A stretch of DNA of 64,000 nt, taken from NCBI GenBank assembly GCA_025667525.1, contig CM046875.1, forward strand, positions 201,724,125 to 201,788,124. The letters are read 5' to 3'. This DNA is from Glebionis coronaria. Taxonomy: Eukaryota > Streptophyta > Magnoliopsida > Asterales > Asteraceae. The notes under the pieces are model-generated. The model made no database searches and had not been told where the DNA came from. It saw only the letters and a list, made by a program, of their open reading frames with translations. The position numbers were made by a program, and so were the translations under genes. Of this stretch, positions 9,677 to 21,290 are shown one piece after another (position 1 is the first letter of the stretch; every line of letters starts with the position of its first letter).

Positions 9677-11317
9677 ATGCATAAGAAGGCCTCGTCTGAT
9701 CATCATGCTCTTGTGAGCTATATTGAAGATCAAAAGCGTAATAATCATACGGACTTTCAACATTGTTTGTTTGCTTGTTTTCTTTCACAGGTGGAACCTA
9801 GATCAGTCTCTCATGCTCTTGAGGATCAAAGTTGGGTGGAGGCTATGCAGAAGGAAATGCAGCAATTCTTGTTTCAGAATGTTTGGATCCTAGTTGACTT
9901 GCTGGATGGAAAGACAGCAATTGTTACCAAATGGATTCTCAAAAACAAGAAGGATGCACGGGGTATTGTGGTGAGAAATAAGGCGAGGTTGGTTGCACAG
10001 GGTCATACACAACTTGAAGGCATTGACTACACTGAAGTTTTTGCTCCTGTTGCTAGGATTGAGACCATTCGTCTGTTTTTGGCTTTTGCTTCTTATATGG
10101 GCTTTACAGTTTTTCAGATGGATGTCAAGAGTGCATTTCTCTATGGCAAGATTGATGAGGAAGTTTATGTCACTCAACCTAAGGGCTTTGTAGATCCACT
10201 TCATCCCAAGAAAGTTTACAAGGTGGTCAAAGATCTTTATGGACTTCATCAGGCTCCTAGAGCTTGGTATGAGCGTCTCTCAACTTTCTTTTTGAAACAT
10301 GGCTATAGAAGAGGCACAATTGACAAAACACTATTTCTTAAGAGGAACACCAAGGACATTATCCTTGTTCAGGTGTATGTGGACGATATTATTTTTGGTT
10401 CTACTAAAAAAGAATGGTGTGATGAGTTTGAACAGCTGATGAAGGGCGAATTTCATATGAGTGCTATGGGAGAGCTTACATTTTTCCTTGGTCTTCAAGT
10501 CAAGCAACAGTCGGATGGAATCTTCATAAGTTAAGATAAATATGTTCATGAGATCCTTCAGAAGTTTGATATGGATCCTCTTAGACAAGCAGCAACACCT
10601 TATGAAGTTGCTAAAGTCAAACTCAATAATGAACCAGATCCTCCGGTAAATGTACACATGTACAGGTCTATGATTGGTTCACTCATGTATTTGACTACAT
10701 CACGTCCGGATATCATGTTTGCAGTAAGTGATTGTTCTAGACATCATGTGGCTCCAACGGTTTCTAACTTGAATGTCGTCAAGAAGATTTTCAAGTACAT
10801 CAAGGCTCAACCCAAGCTAGGCTTGTGGTATCCTAGAGAATCACCTTTTGTTCTTGAAGCATATAGTGATAGTGACTATGCAGGTGCTAATAATGACAGA
10901 AAATCTACTACTGGTGGTTGTCAGTTTTTGGGTCAAAGACTTATTTCATGGAAATGCAAGAAACAGACGATTGTCGCTACTTTTTCAACAGAAGCTGAAT
11001 ACGTAGCTGCTGCTAGTTGTTGTGGACAAGTTTTGTGGATCCAAAATCAGATGCTGGACTATGGGTTCAATTTTATGAACACCAAAATTTTCATTGACAA
11101 CCAAAGCACTATATGCATTGTGAAGAATCCTGTGTTTCATCAACGTACAAAACATATTGAAATTCGGCACCATTTTATACGGGATGCCAATGAGAAGAAG
11201 TTGATACATGTTCTTAAGGTTCATACGGATGACAATGTTGCTGGTCTGTTGACTAAAGCCTTTGATGGTCCTCGGTTCAACCACTTGGTGGTTCACATTG
11301 GGATGGTCAATCCTTGA
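9677..11317 (+). pseudogene. Element B reverse transcriptase-RNase H, one nonsense codon
   Basis: The RT starts around SWVEAMQKEMQQF and shows RLVAQGHTQLEGIDYTEVFA and the catalytic YVDDIIFGS, as expected for Copia. A TAA at 10532-10534 replaces what is normally Gln in GIFIS-Q-DKY. The same frame then continues through [16 protein letters not shown] into RNase H (DSDYAGANNDRKSTTGG, then STEAEYVAAASCCGQ) and ends at 11317. Apart from that stop the domains are complete. RT and RNase H copy the element RNA to DNA in the cytoplasmic particle. Confidence 0.9.
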
Positions 11318-11938
11318 GACCTAGGATTGAGGGGAGGCTAAGCCTAAGGGGAGGCTTAGTGTACATATTTACTTGCACAGATTAACATATTGGTAGATTT
11401 TAACAACAGATTGAATGGGTTCTTGTGGTGTGTGTTACTCCTAGTGGAGGATTTTGCTCACTTCTGATGGTTGTCTTCATTAATGGTTGGCTTCTAGTAC
11501 TGGTTAGCTTCTAGTCATTTATGGTTGGCTTCTAATGGATAAAAATCCTTCTTTGTCAAGTGTTGGTTGGTTTCTAGTCTTGGTTTGGGTCACTGTTCAC
11601 TTCGTTGACTTCTGTTGACCATATTCTGCTTCTAGTGTTGACCTTTATACGTTTTGACTTTTAGTCAACGCATGCAAATTCTGGTATATATCCTCTTATT
11701 TAACTTTGGTAAATTGGGATTTGCAAATAATGTTATAAGGGGCAAGTGGTTACTTTGCATTAACTGCCTAATTTGAAAGGGCAACCCACATTATTAGGGG
11801 TCAATGAACAGTTATTAGACCATTATTTATGGTCAATTATCCCCCTTAACTCATTCATCACAATCATAACACACACACACATGCTCCTACTCTCTCAAAC
11901 CCTAACAAATCATCTTCCATCACTTCTAATCAACATCA
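11318..11938 (+). other. B region between pol and extra ORF
   Basis: Just after the pol stop are two GGGGAGGCT purine tracts (11331-11339 and 11348-11356) resembling polypurine tracts. Arms CTAAGCCT/AGGCTTAG (11338-11345, 11352-11359) can form a stem around the second. From 11465 to 11660 the phrase GGTTGGCTTCTAGT recurs in degenerate copies. The rest is AT-rich leader for the next ORF. Confidence 0.6.
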
Positions 11939-12054
11939 ATGGCTGCTTTGGTCTACCAACCCGCTCACAACAAAGTCGCCTATATAGGAGATGGTCCTAA
12001 ACGTGATGAATTCACAAACATTTTGGTGTTTATTGAGGCTTCTAACCTCAGGTA
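11939..12054 (+). pseudogene. Extra ORF of B (longin-like family), segment 1
   Basis: ATG at 11939 opens a frame (MAALVYQPAHNKVAYIGDG...) that runs without a stop into the insertion point of element C and resumes in phase at 24382. I recall this family as proteins annotated 'synaptobrevin, longin-like domain' in Asteraceae genomes, next to Copia Pol. It lies on the same strand, downstream of pol and upstream of the 3' polypurine tract, which is the position of env-like ORFs in Sireviruses. Function is unknown, and the longin label is an automated-annotation name, not proof of vesicle trafficking. Confidence 0.75.
12050..12054. repeat. Target site duplication of C, left copy (AGGTA)
   Basis: AGGTA precedes the TGTAACACTC terminus and is repeated at 24377-24381 after the other terminus. 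Confidence 0.95.
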
Positions 12055-15000
12055 TGTAACACTCTCATTTTTCGTATCGGTACAGCGGAAGGGTCTTTCA
12101 TAGTGTTACGGGATAGCACAATAACTCCAATCATAGACAACACATAAAAATGGTTGTTCAGGTTTAACATACATTCATTCGATAAACAGTTTTAAAAGCG
12201 TACAACAGGTCCCAAATTATACAGGTCATTAAGTTTACAAAACATTGATCGAATGAACATTTTTAATATGATGTGGGCCATCAGAGTCGATCTCCATCCG
12301 GATTACCTTCAAGCACCTGAGATAAAAACATGCAAAAATCATATCAGCGAATGCCGAGTGAATTCATAGAGTTTAATAAAAACCGTTATATAAAACAATC
12401 GTTTAAAATCAGAACACAAGCATAATATCGGAAGTAAGTCCTCATATTGCTAGTCAGGCAATATATATCCAGGATACATCTTAAACCGTCCATGAGACCG
12501 TAGTCTCTATATTACCATGATAGGTAATATATTCATCGTAATAGCGTCGTTATCGTTTATAGGATACATTTTTATTTAAATTAGGTAGGATTATTATTAG
12601 CCGCATGACATTGTTACCTTACTATGAAAACAGCGGGCCGCGAACCCGACAAACAATTTGCCCATCTAAGTTAGCGTGTTGTCACAAAAATCACGCTATG
12701 GAGTCTTCTCATACATAAATTCGCTTACCAATCAATGTGGTACGACGGGGATCAACCGTCAAGGCGCGAACTGGGGTGATCGTCCCCAAATAGTACTATC
12801 AAATGCATAAGCGTCTACCAAATACCGGCAGTTCACAATTCATGCTAATAGGACTTTAAGTGACATAACCTAACTACTAATAATCCTTTTAGTCTCGAAT
12901 ATAGGGTCATAGCATCATTCGGGTCCATATCATTAAGCATACAATTGGGACTACTTGTGTTCTATTTTTATAAAATCTAACATGTTATCTCCCTCGCGGG
13001 TTTACAAATCATTTTAAAAAACATTTAAAAGAGTGCGAGGCTATGAACTCACGTTGTTAATGAAAGGCGGATTATCGGCTACGGGCGTGCTTCGGTCACG
13101 GAAACCTATATAAATAATAATCGGTCTTAGACTCGGTCCAATGACTTTTATCAAAATAACAATATAAATATGATGATTTTGTACATATGATGATGATCAA
13201 GTGGGTTTATACATCCTTGTTTACTCATTTTAGTGTTTACGTTTTGGTAACGTCTTACTAGTTCGCTAGTTTTACCGATTTTACCTTTTTTAAGTCCATT
13301 AAGCCTTTTATAAGTTCTTTAACTTGTTTTTACCCATTTTATACCTATATTATCAGTATATATACTTTTCATGTTGGGACCAAATGGGTTAAGCCCAATA
13401 AGTTCTTTTTACAAGTTTTTATCTTATTAAGTCCAATTATTAGTCCAATATGTTTAGTTAGCTCGTAAATGTCCTTAATTCTTATAGTTCGGGTTTTATC
13501 GGTTTTTACTTGTATTAGTTACCTATACATCAGTATATGACTTTTATAAACTTTACATTAGACGGGTTTGGTCGTCTAAGTTTTATTTGGCGAAACGTTA
13601 ATTTTACGGCGATTGCCGAAAAAGTCGTAAAAATCAAGTTTATAGTTTTTACTACTTATAAATATTATTTCACCACCATTTATATAATTTACCCATTTGA
13701 TTAACCTTTTATACATTTATATAAATAAGTTTTATAAGTTAGTGGGTTTATATTTTTACATTTTATACATTATAATGTGAGTGCTTATATAATAATAATA
13801 AACATTATTTCCAAAAATCTGATTTTTAACTTCATGTTAACCATTTTTAATATATCTAGAGTTATATAATGAATTAGAAGCTCATTTTTGGATGGCATGA
13901 TCTTCATATTATGTGCTACATTTAACTTACTTATAGCTACTGCCCATTTTGAGTTTAACTTGCCTTAACAGTCCCTACAAAACTGCTTATTCAGATTAGA
14001 CCACCTAACTTATTTTGATCATATCTCACTCATTATTTTGATTCCATTGCATGGCCAACTCTCACATGTGTATAACATCTTCTACTTACTGTAAATGGAT
14101 CAAACCATGCAATTTTATCAGTTCATCTTTTAGTTATCTACTGTTTTTATACAGCCAACTAAATAATCAAGATTTTAGCTTCATTTCTTATAGTTATCAA
14201 CCTTTTTAAGCATATCTATCAACACTTGATCCACACACAACATTTTTATCATAATATATACATCATATACATATACAAAATGAAAGAAAATACATTTGTT
14301 CTTTACAAAATAACAAGAGAAAAATGGAGAGGATGATCTTCTTTACCAACCAAGTGGATTTCTTGTTTTAGGAAGACAAGAACTTGATGAACACAACAAG
14401 TATCTCCAAGACCATCAAATATCAAGAACATAGGTTGGAAAATCAGCCCTAGGACACAAGCAAATCACCTCCAAAGTTGTTAATATGGCCACCAAATGAG
14501 CAAGGCTTCAAGAATACTCCTTAATAGAGCTAGAAAACATGTGGTTCATGGCTAGAAGAGATCAAATGGGGTGTTGGTTGGATTATTTTGGACGGCAAAG
14601 AGGGAGAGTTTGAGAGGATTTTGGTGTGGATTGCATGTGAGAAATGGTGTAGGTGAAAACAAGTTGCTAGTTTTGAGGTTTAGTGGGAAAGTTAGCTTGA
14701 AATGTAAGCTTAGGCTTACACTTGTAATGTGTAAGCGAACTTGATGCCACCTTGGTGTTGTGGTGTCAAGTTGGCTGTCCCATTAAGCTAGTGGGGTGGG
14801 ACAATGTGTTTTGTCCCATCTCACTAGTTTACGGGTATTTCTCGATTCTAGTTTTCTCGATTTGCGTGTCCTCGGGTCGTTTTACGAAAAAAGTTTTTAT
14901 AAATTATGAATCAACGTCACAAAACGAATCCAATAAAAATTGTCTCATCAAAAATGGAGTTCAAAAACGTAAATACGTAATCCTAAGGTTTCCGGTTTAG

Positions 15001-15134
15001 TCGTAGACGCCAAATTATGCACGTAAGCCCAAATTTAAATCCGTAAATTGTGAGTTCGTCAACCAACATAAAAATAAGTTTCAAAATATTATACGAGAAA
15101 ATATTTTACTTCCTGAAAATGTTAGATTGTTACA
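12055..15134 (-). repeat. 3' LTR of element C
   Basis: It matches 21291-24376 almost throughout with scattered substitutions and small indels. Its outer end abuts the left AGGTA. The 82-codon ORF at 14752-15000 exists in both LTR copies but has no coding character. Confidence 0.96.
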
Positions 15135-15147
15135 GCTTTTCCTCCTA
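15135..15147 (-). other. Polypurine tract of element C
   Basis: On the minus strand a purine run AGGAGGAAAAGC directly precedes the 3' LTR. It would prime plus-strand DNA synthesis. Confidence 0.7.
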
Positions 15148-15175
15148 AAAGGGATCAACGTCCTCGTGATCCATT

Positions 15176-18100
15176 TCATTTGGATGTCCGTTTCTTATTG
15201 AAATCGAAGAGGTGCGGATATTTCTTCCACATTTCATCCTCTCGTTCCCAAGTATACTCCGGTCCATGCTTTGAATTCCATCGGATTTTGACAATAGGTA
15301 TCCGACTTTGTTTCAGTTGCTTTACCTCACGGTCCATAACTTCTACGGGCTCTTCGATAAAATGAAACTTCCCATCTATTCGAACCTTACCTAACGGAAT
15401 TTTCTCATCACTCACTGCTAGACATTTCTTCAGATTAGATACATGGAATGTGTTGTGAACACCATGAAGTTCTGGGGGTAACTCTAGTTTGTAAGCCACC
15501 GGACCTACTCTAGATAAAATCTTAAAGGGTCCAATATAACGGGGATTCAATTTCCCTCGTTTTCCAAATCGTATAACGCCTTTCCATGGCGATACTTTCA
15601 ACATTACTCGGTCACCCATTTCAAACTCCATTGGCTTCCGCCGCACATCCGCGTAACTTTTCTGTCTACTACGGGCAGTTAACAACCTCTTCTTAATCTT
15701 AACTATCATCTCCGTAGTCTCCCGGATCAATTCCGGTCCCGTGAGCTGGGTATCCCCAACTTCACTCCAACATACAGGAGATCTACACTTCCTACCATAC
15801 AAAGCTTCAAACGGTGCAGCCTTAATACTAGAATGGTAACTATTGTTATACGAAAACTCTGCTAACGACAAATGTTTATCCCAATTCTTACCAAAGTCTA
15901 ATACACAAGCTCTCAACATATCTTCAAGTGTTTGTATCGTCCTTTCACTCTGCCCATCAGTCTGGGGGTGATAAGCAGTGCTCATATCGAGATTCGTTCC
16001 CAAAGATCTTTGGAGAGATTTCCAAAAATTCGATGCGAATCTAGGATCTCGATCTGAAATGATCGATACAGGCACTCCATGTTTGCATACAACATTATCG
16101 AGGTATATTCGAGTCAGCTTCTCCAGTGAGAACTGCTCCTTAACCGGAATGAAGTGTGCTGATTTGGTCAGTCTATCGACAATAACCCAAATCGAATTGT
16201 TTCCAGATGATGTTCTAGGAAGCTTGGTGATAAAGTCCATTGTAATTCGCTCCCACTTCCATTCAGGAATCTTTGGTTGTTGAAGTAGTCCTGATGGCTT
16301 TTGATGTTCGGCTTTAACTCTAGCACAAGTCAAGCATTGAAGAACATACATAGCTATGTCAGCTTTCATATTCGGCCACCAGTACAACTTCTTCAAATCA
16401 TGGTACATCTTATCAGATCCCGGATGAATGGAATACTTAGATTTATGGGATTCTAACATAACCAAATCTCTTAAGCCTCCAAACTTAGGTATCCACATAC
16501 GACCTCTTAAGAAATGCACTCCATCATCTCTAACCTCTAAAGGATCTCCTTCTCCTCGGAACCCTTCATTAACAAAATTCTTCTTCTTACAAGCTTCTAT
16601 TTGCGCATTTCTAATTAGCTCTGGCAAATTATTGTGCATGGTCAAGACTAGAGAACGCACCCTGATAGGCTCTCTATCTTTCCTACTTAACGCATCGGCA
16701 ACAACATTGGCTTTTCCTGGGTGATATTTTATATCACAATCATAATCACTTAACAACTCTATCCATCTTCGTTGCCTCATGTTCAATTCCTTCTGGTCGA
16801 GAATATACTGTAGGCTTTTGTGATCGGTGAATACCGTACACTTGGTGCCATACAGATAATGTCTCCACAACCTAAGAGCAAAGACCACAGCTCCTAACTC
16901 AAGATCATGAGTAGTATAATTCTCCTCATTCTTCCTTAATTGCCTAGAAGCATAAGCTATCACTTTATCTCTCTGCATCAAAACAGCTCCATAACCTCTA
17001 AGAGATGCATCACAATACACTACAAAATCTTCACTCCCGTCGGGTAATGATAAGATTGGCGCACTACATAATTTTTGCTTCAATGTCTGAAATGCACCAT
17101 CTTCATCACTTCCCCAAACGAAAGGTTTATTCTTCTGAGTAAGCTTAGTCAAGGGTTTAGCTATCAAAGAGAATTCTTTAATGAATCTCCTATAATAGCC
17201 AGCCAATCTTAAGAACTGTCGCACTTCCGTTGGCGTTGTCGGTGCAGACCAATTCTTAATAGCTTCAACCTTTGCAGGATCAACATGAATTCCATCTCTG
17301 TTAATCACATGATCAAGAAATTGCACAGAATCTAACCAAAAATCACATTTCGAAAACTTAGCATACAACCTTTCATCCTTCAACAATTTCAAAACAATCC
17401 TCAAATGTTCTCTATGTTCATCTTCATTCTTAGAATATATCAGAATATCATCAATAAACACAATCACAAATTTATCCAAGTAGGGCTTGCACACTCGATT
17501 CATTAAATCTATGAAAACCGCAGGTGCGTTAGTTAACCCAAATGGCATTCCTTGAAATTCATAGTGTCCATAACGAGTTCTAAATGCAGTTATAGGAATA
17601 TCTTCTTCACGGACGCGAAGTTGGTGATATCCTGACCGCAAATCTATCTTAGAATACACACTAGATCCTTGCAGTTGATCAAACAAATCATCAATCCTAG
17701 GTAAAGGATATCGATTCTTAATTGTCAACTTATTCAGTTCCCTATAATCAATGCACATACGAAAAGATCCATCCTTCTTCTTAACGAACAAGACTGGAGC
17801 TCCCCAAGGCGACGAGCTCGGTCGAATAAAACCTTTATCAGACAACTCCTTAAGTTGCTCAGATAACTCCTTTAATTCAGAAGGGGCTAATCGGTAAGGC
17901 GCACGTGCCACCGGTGCAGCACCAGGAATTAAATCGATTCGAAACTCTACTTGCCTTATCGGTGGAAGTCCGGGTAAATCTTTAGGAAATACCTCAGGAA
18001 ATTCAAAAGTAATAGGTACATCTTCCAATCGTTTCTCCCTAGACTCATTCCCGGTCACTTGAGCTAAGAATAACTCACAACCGTTCCTGATGTACTTTCG

Positions 18101-18304
18101 GACTTTAATACATGAAACGATTTTCAAACGGGATTCACCTCGACTACCATCAATTACTAACGTCCTATTCCTAAGAGGAATCTTAACCTTCTTCTCTCCA
18201 CATAAAATAGTAGCATTATTCAACGACAACCAATCCATACCAATAATAATATCAAAACTACCTAATTCTATCAACATCAAATCAATCGGAAAGGAATGGT
18301 TCAA
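15176..18304 (-). CDS. Element C Pol: RT, RNase H, integrase, chromodomain-like tail
   Basis: The open frame is 1042 codons. The start given is only the first Met after a nonsense codon; the natural frame comes from the protease upstream. Residues 1-30 finish the protease ([12 protein letters not shown]). RT spans about 120-330 with [12 protein letters not shown] and catalytic FIDDILIYS at 283-291. RNase H follows ([15 protein letters not shown], then [10 protein letters not shown] and [15 protein letters not shown]). Integrase starts near residue 610 with the HHCC zinc finger ([12 protein letters not shown], then [11 protein letters not shown]). Its catalytic core includes DFITKLP, SDRDPRF and the Glu in [11 protein letters not shown], and a GPF/Y module ([16 protein letters not shown]) follows. 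The C-terminus ([20 protein letters not shown]) looks like a chromodomain, which in chromoviruses steers integration to chromatin. No frameshift is seen in 3.1 kb. Confidence 0.93.
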   Translation of the reverse strand: MNHSFPIDLMLIELGSFDIIIGMDWLSLNNATILCGEKKVKIPLRNRTLVIDGSRGESRLKIVSCIKVRKYIRNGCELFLAQVTGNESREKRLEDVPITFEFPEVFPKDLPGLPPIRQVEFRIDLIPGAAPVARAPYRLAPSELKELSEQLKELSDKGFIRPSSSPWGAPVLFVKKKDGSFRMCIDYRELNKLTIKNRYPLPRIDDLFDQLQGSSVYSKIDLRSGYHQLRVREEDIPITAFRTRYGHYEFQGMPFGLTNAPAVFIDLMNRVCKPYLDKFVIVFIDDILIYSKNEDEHREHLRIVLKLLKDERLYAKFSKCDFWLDSVQFLDHVINRDGIHVDPAKVEAIKNWSAPTTPTEVRQFLRLAGYYRRFIKEFSLIAKPLTKLTQKNKPFVWGSDEDGAFQTLKQKLCSAPILSLPDGSEDFVVYCDASLRGYGAVLMQRDKVIAYASRQLRKNEENYTTHDLELGAVVFALRLWRHYLYGTKCTVFTDHKSLQYILDQKELNMRQRRWIELLSDYDCDIKYHPGKANVVADALSRKDREPIRVRSLVLTMHNNLPELIRNAQIEACKKKNFVNEGFRGEGDPLEVRDDGVHFLRGRMWIPKFGGLRDLVMLESHKSKYSIHPGSDKMYHDLKKLYWWPNMKADIAMYVLQCLTCARVKAEHQKPSGLLQQPKIPEWKWERITMDFITKLPRTSSGNNSIWVIVDRLTKSAHFIPVKEQFSLEKLTRIYLDNVVCKHGVPVSIISDRDPRFASNFWKSLQRSLGTNLDMSTAYHPQTDGQSERTIQTLEDMLRACVLDFGKNWDKHLSLAEFSYNNSYHSSIKAAPFEALYGRKCRSPVCWSEVGDTQLTGPELIRETTEMIVKIKKRLLTARSRQKSYADVRRKPMEFEMGDRVMLKVSPWKGVIRFGKRGKLNPRYIGPFKILSRVGPVAYKLELPPELHGVHNTFHVSNLKKCLAVSDEKIPLGKVRIDGKFHFIEEPVEVMDREVKQLKQSRIPIVKIRWNSKHGPEYTWEREDEMWKKYPHLFDFNKKRTSK

Positions 18305-18322
18305 GAGATTTAGAGAGCATCC

Positions 18323-18544
18323 TTATAATAGCTTATTAGTTTCCACTAATTTACCATCAGCCAATTCCACCTCGTAACTGGTACTTATCTCAACAGGTTC
18401 AATATCAATAAGGGCACTAAATTTAGTGGATACAAAGCTCCTATCGGCACCCGAATCGAATAAAGCAACAGCATAATGATTGTTGAGTAAAAACGTACCG
18501 GTAACGACATTTGGATCCTCTTTCTTCACCTCAATTGTTCCAAG
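18323..18544 (-). pseudogene. Element C protease (retropepsin), closed by a nonsense codon
   Basis: This segment reads VVTGTFLLNNHYAVALFDSG then ADRSFVSTKFS, the Gypsy aspartic protease with its DSGA active site. It ends at TAA 18323-18325, where the same frame would continue into the Pol ORF as [11 protein letters not shown]. Another TAA at 18545-18547 separates it from gag. Repairing neither is implied; the copy as it stands could not make Gag-Pol. Confidence 0.85.
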
Positions 18545-18547
18545 TTA

Positions 18548-19667
18548 GTAGATACCACCCTGGGGGTTTCTTCCAGGTACAATCGCTTTCAACTTGGGGC
18601 ATTCCGATTTCCTATGACCTTCTTCATTACAGTTGAAGCAAATGGTTCCCTTCTTACACCTTTCAACCTTGTGTCCAAGCTTTCCGCAACTTCGGCACCT
18701 CCAGCAGTCGCCAGCATGCCTCTTGTTGCCACACTTAGGACATATGTCATCGTTGCGCGGTGCATTGTAGGTAAGAGCATTTGCATTCCCCTTTCTCTGG
18801 TTCTGACGGCGATTGATTTCTTCCTATTATCACCTCTATCTACACGATCACCGTCTCCCTTTCTTTTCTCACCTACACGGGCTTCATCTTCCTTATCCTG
18901 AATTATCTGTCCAATGAGTTGGTAAGCCATTCGAACAGCAACATCAATGGTCAGTGGTTTAGATGATGTCACGTCCCCCGGATATTCCTGGTCAACCCTT
19001 TCACATATTGCTCAATTCGGATCTCTTCGGGTTCAACCAATCGAGGACATAGCAAGGCCAACTCATGGAATCGATTCGTGTAACTATCAATGTCCACACC
19101 TTTCATTCTCAAATGAATCAACTCTTGTTCTAACCTAATAATCACACTACGAGGACAAAACTCCAAAGTTATCCACTTCTTAATTTCAGCCCAAGGAGTA
19201 GCATTAGCAGCATCAAGACCCATGAAAGCAATTCTCCCGTTCCACCAAGTCAATGCACGACCTTTAAGAGTAGCCATAGCAAAAGTCACCTTATCTTCCT
19301 CCTTACACTTACTAATCCTAAACACCGATTCAATCTTCTCAATCCACTGGCTTAATCCTACAGCACCTTCAGTTCCATTAAAAGGTAGAGGTTCACACTT
19401 CATGAACGTCACATAAGTACAGCCACCAACTTCAGGTGCATTCGTTCCAAGTCCTCCTACATTTCCTCCAGCATTAACATTCACATTATTAGCATTCACA
19501 TTCACATTAGTACCGCCAATTCCACTACCGCCAGCTCCACTACCGCCAGCTCCACTACCGCCAGCTTCATTTCTAGCATTTGCCATAAATTCAGTCATAG
19601 ATGCGGTAACTTGCTCCGTAATAATCCTACGTACATCATCCTCAGTCACAGCCTTCTTGGGCGGCAT
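18548..19667 (-). pseudogene. Element C gag, two frameshifts
   Basis: ATG 19667 opens MPPKKAVTEDDVRRIITEQ, followed by a Gly/Asn-rich repeat (GGSGAGGSG units and VNVNANNVNVN) and the Gag domain (CEPLPFNGTEGAVGLSQWIE and KGRALTWWNGR). The frame is lost in the C-run at 18974-18978, apparently a one-base loss, and again near 18815-18825. The zinc-binding region then reads CPKCGNKRHAGDCWRC, CRSCGKLGHKVERC and CFNCNEEGHRKSEC, all ligands intact but out of frame. The start is supported by an acceptor-like AG exactly 4 nt upstream. Confidence 0.88.
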
Positions 19668-20091
19668 AGTTCTATAATTTCACAATTTCAAAGTATTAAG
19701 CATTCATCCAACAAAGGATTCATATAATATGGATCGAATTCATAATCAAGATACAAATAAGGCACAATATGGAATTCAAGACAAGATACATATTTCATTC
19801 GATCTGAAACAAAAGTATTGTCTTAGTACATCCCATATCAAAGTTCTAGCACTATATACACTCAAAATTCGTGCCAAGTCTATTACTAACAAGTCGGTTC
19901 AGTCAAAGCTACAAAAGCGCAAAAGATATAAAGGTCACTACTAAATACAGACTGGTCTACTGAGAACCGCCAGATGGTCCATCATCCATCGTCTTCTGAA
20001 TCTTCGTCGGACGATCACTAAACACATCTTCAGCTGGGCGCTTACGGATTACTCCTCTTTCAACCATGTCGGCATAAAATCTACTGTTCCA
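19668..20091 (-). other. Spacer between pre-gag ORF and gag of element C
   Basis: Noncoding DNA. Its gag-proximal end on the minus strand is AATTATAG, then AACT, then the gag ATG, closely matching the layout in element A. The small plus-strand ORF here has no coding character. Confidence 0.55.
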
Positions 20092-21012
20092 TCACACAGA
20101 TATATTCAACTCCTTTTCGGCTTTCTCACGCATCGCACGAGCTACACTCAACTGAATCTCCATAGTATTCACCTTTCTCTTCATTTCAGCAAACTCGCCA
20201 CTTTCCAACACCGATAACCTCCTAAAAGCCTCATTCAAACCACGTTCTACATCACTCAAATCCAAACTAAGAAATTCTCGCTCTTTCTCGCCAACCTTTG
20301 TCTTCGACTCCAAATAAGCAACCTGAGTCTGAACAACACTTAATCCAACCTCTGTCATACAAATCTTAACACGGGAAGCATCTAGATCACGTCTCAAGGC
20401 CCATGGTGCAAGACCATCAATATGAGTAGCCTCTCGAGTACTAGACGACTCTCCTATCTCACATCTACGAGTAGCAATACCATCAGTACCGTCAGGTGCA
20501 TCGTCATCCTCATCCTCCTCTGATTCAGAATCAGATTCAGACGATTTAGACATTTCATCCCTAGGTAACTCATCCTCAGAATCAGACAAACAAACTGGTG
20601 GGGGCAAAGGCTCGCCCTCTGGAACATCATACGGATAAATAAGCTCGGCTTCCTCATCGTCATCAACCTCAACATCTATACCTACATCCTCCTCGACATC
20701 CTCGTCGTCAATCTCGTCATCTAAATTATCTAACCCAATCTCATCATCGTTGTCAATATCGACATTCTCAATATCCACATTCTCAATATCCACATTCTCA
20801 ATATCCACATTCTCAATCTCATTCTCTACCAAGTCAACCTGAGGGGCAATCTGATCTCCTAGTCCTAACTCGGGCTCGGGATCCTCAAATGGTTCCTCCT
20901 CATCATCAATATCATAATCTACTAAGTCTAAATAAGGATCATCTTCTATATTAGGTTCGGTAATAGCATGGTTTTCTACAGGAATATTAGGGTCAGCCAT
21001 AACAATCTGCAT
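20092..21012 (-). CDS. Pre-gag accessory ORF of element C, acidic coiled-coil protein, function unknown
   Basis: An uninterrupted 306-codon ORF lies between primer site and gag. Residues about 20-175 are extremely acidic, with runs of Asp/Glu and a tandem (I)ENVD repeat of five units near residues 67-87. Residues about 220-303 form a likely coiled coil (SVLESGEFAEMKRKVNTMEI and following). Two start codons are possible: 21012, and 21000 (MADPNIPVEN). The second lies 6 nt after a CAG that resembles a splice acceptor, so it may be the one used. Element A has an ORF in the same place with a similar C-terminal half. No known catalytic motif; role unknown. It is open while gag is broken, which may only reflect its shorter length. 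Confidence 0.75.
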   Translation of the reverse strand: MQIVMADPNIPVENHAITEPNIEDDPYLDLVDYDIDDEEEPFEDPEPELGLGDQIAPQVDLVENEIENVDIENVDIENVDIENVDIDNDDEIGLDNLDDEIDDEDVEEDVGIDVEVDDDEEAELIYPYDVPEGEPLPPPVCLSDSEDELPRDEMSKSSESDSESEEDEDDDAPDGTDGIATRRCEIGESSSTREATHIDGLAPWALRRDLDASRVKICMTEVGLSVVQTQVAYLESKTKVGEKEREFLSLDLSDVERGLNEAFRRLSVLESGEFAEMKRKVNTMEIQLSVARAMREKAEKELNISV

Positions 21013-21275
21013 TTATATATATATCTCGTATTAGGATAACATACTAGTTAAACAATTACATATTGAAATCATGATATATACATATATATAAATTATATTA
21101 TATATATCAAAATATATATCTTCTCAATAGGGCTTGTTGGTAACGTCGGAGATCTCTGGCACCGTTATAGTCAAAAGATTTTTCAAATATTTTCTCAAAT
21201 GTTCATTGTCAAAAGATTTTGAAAAATTTTGTTCAAAACCTTGGTTTTTAAAATCTTTTGTTCTCTACAACGAGA

Positions 21276-21287
21276 GCTCTGGTACCA
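21276..21287 (-). other. Primer binding site of element C
   Basis: On the minus strand the site reads TGGTACCAGAGC, one base different from the usual iMet complement TGGTATCAGAGC, and lies 3 nt from the 5' LTR end. Confidence 0.85.
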
Positions 21288-21290
21288 AAC

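Noticed and set aside
14752..15000. 82-codon ORF duplicated at 23991-24239
   Set aside because: LTR twin copies of element C; antisense to the element and without domain features.
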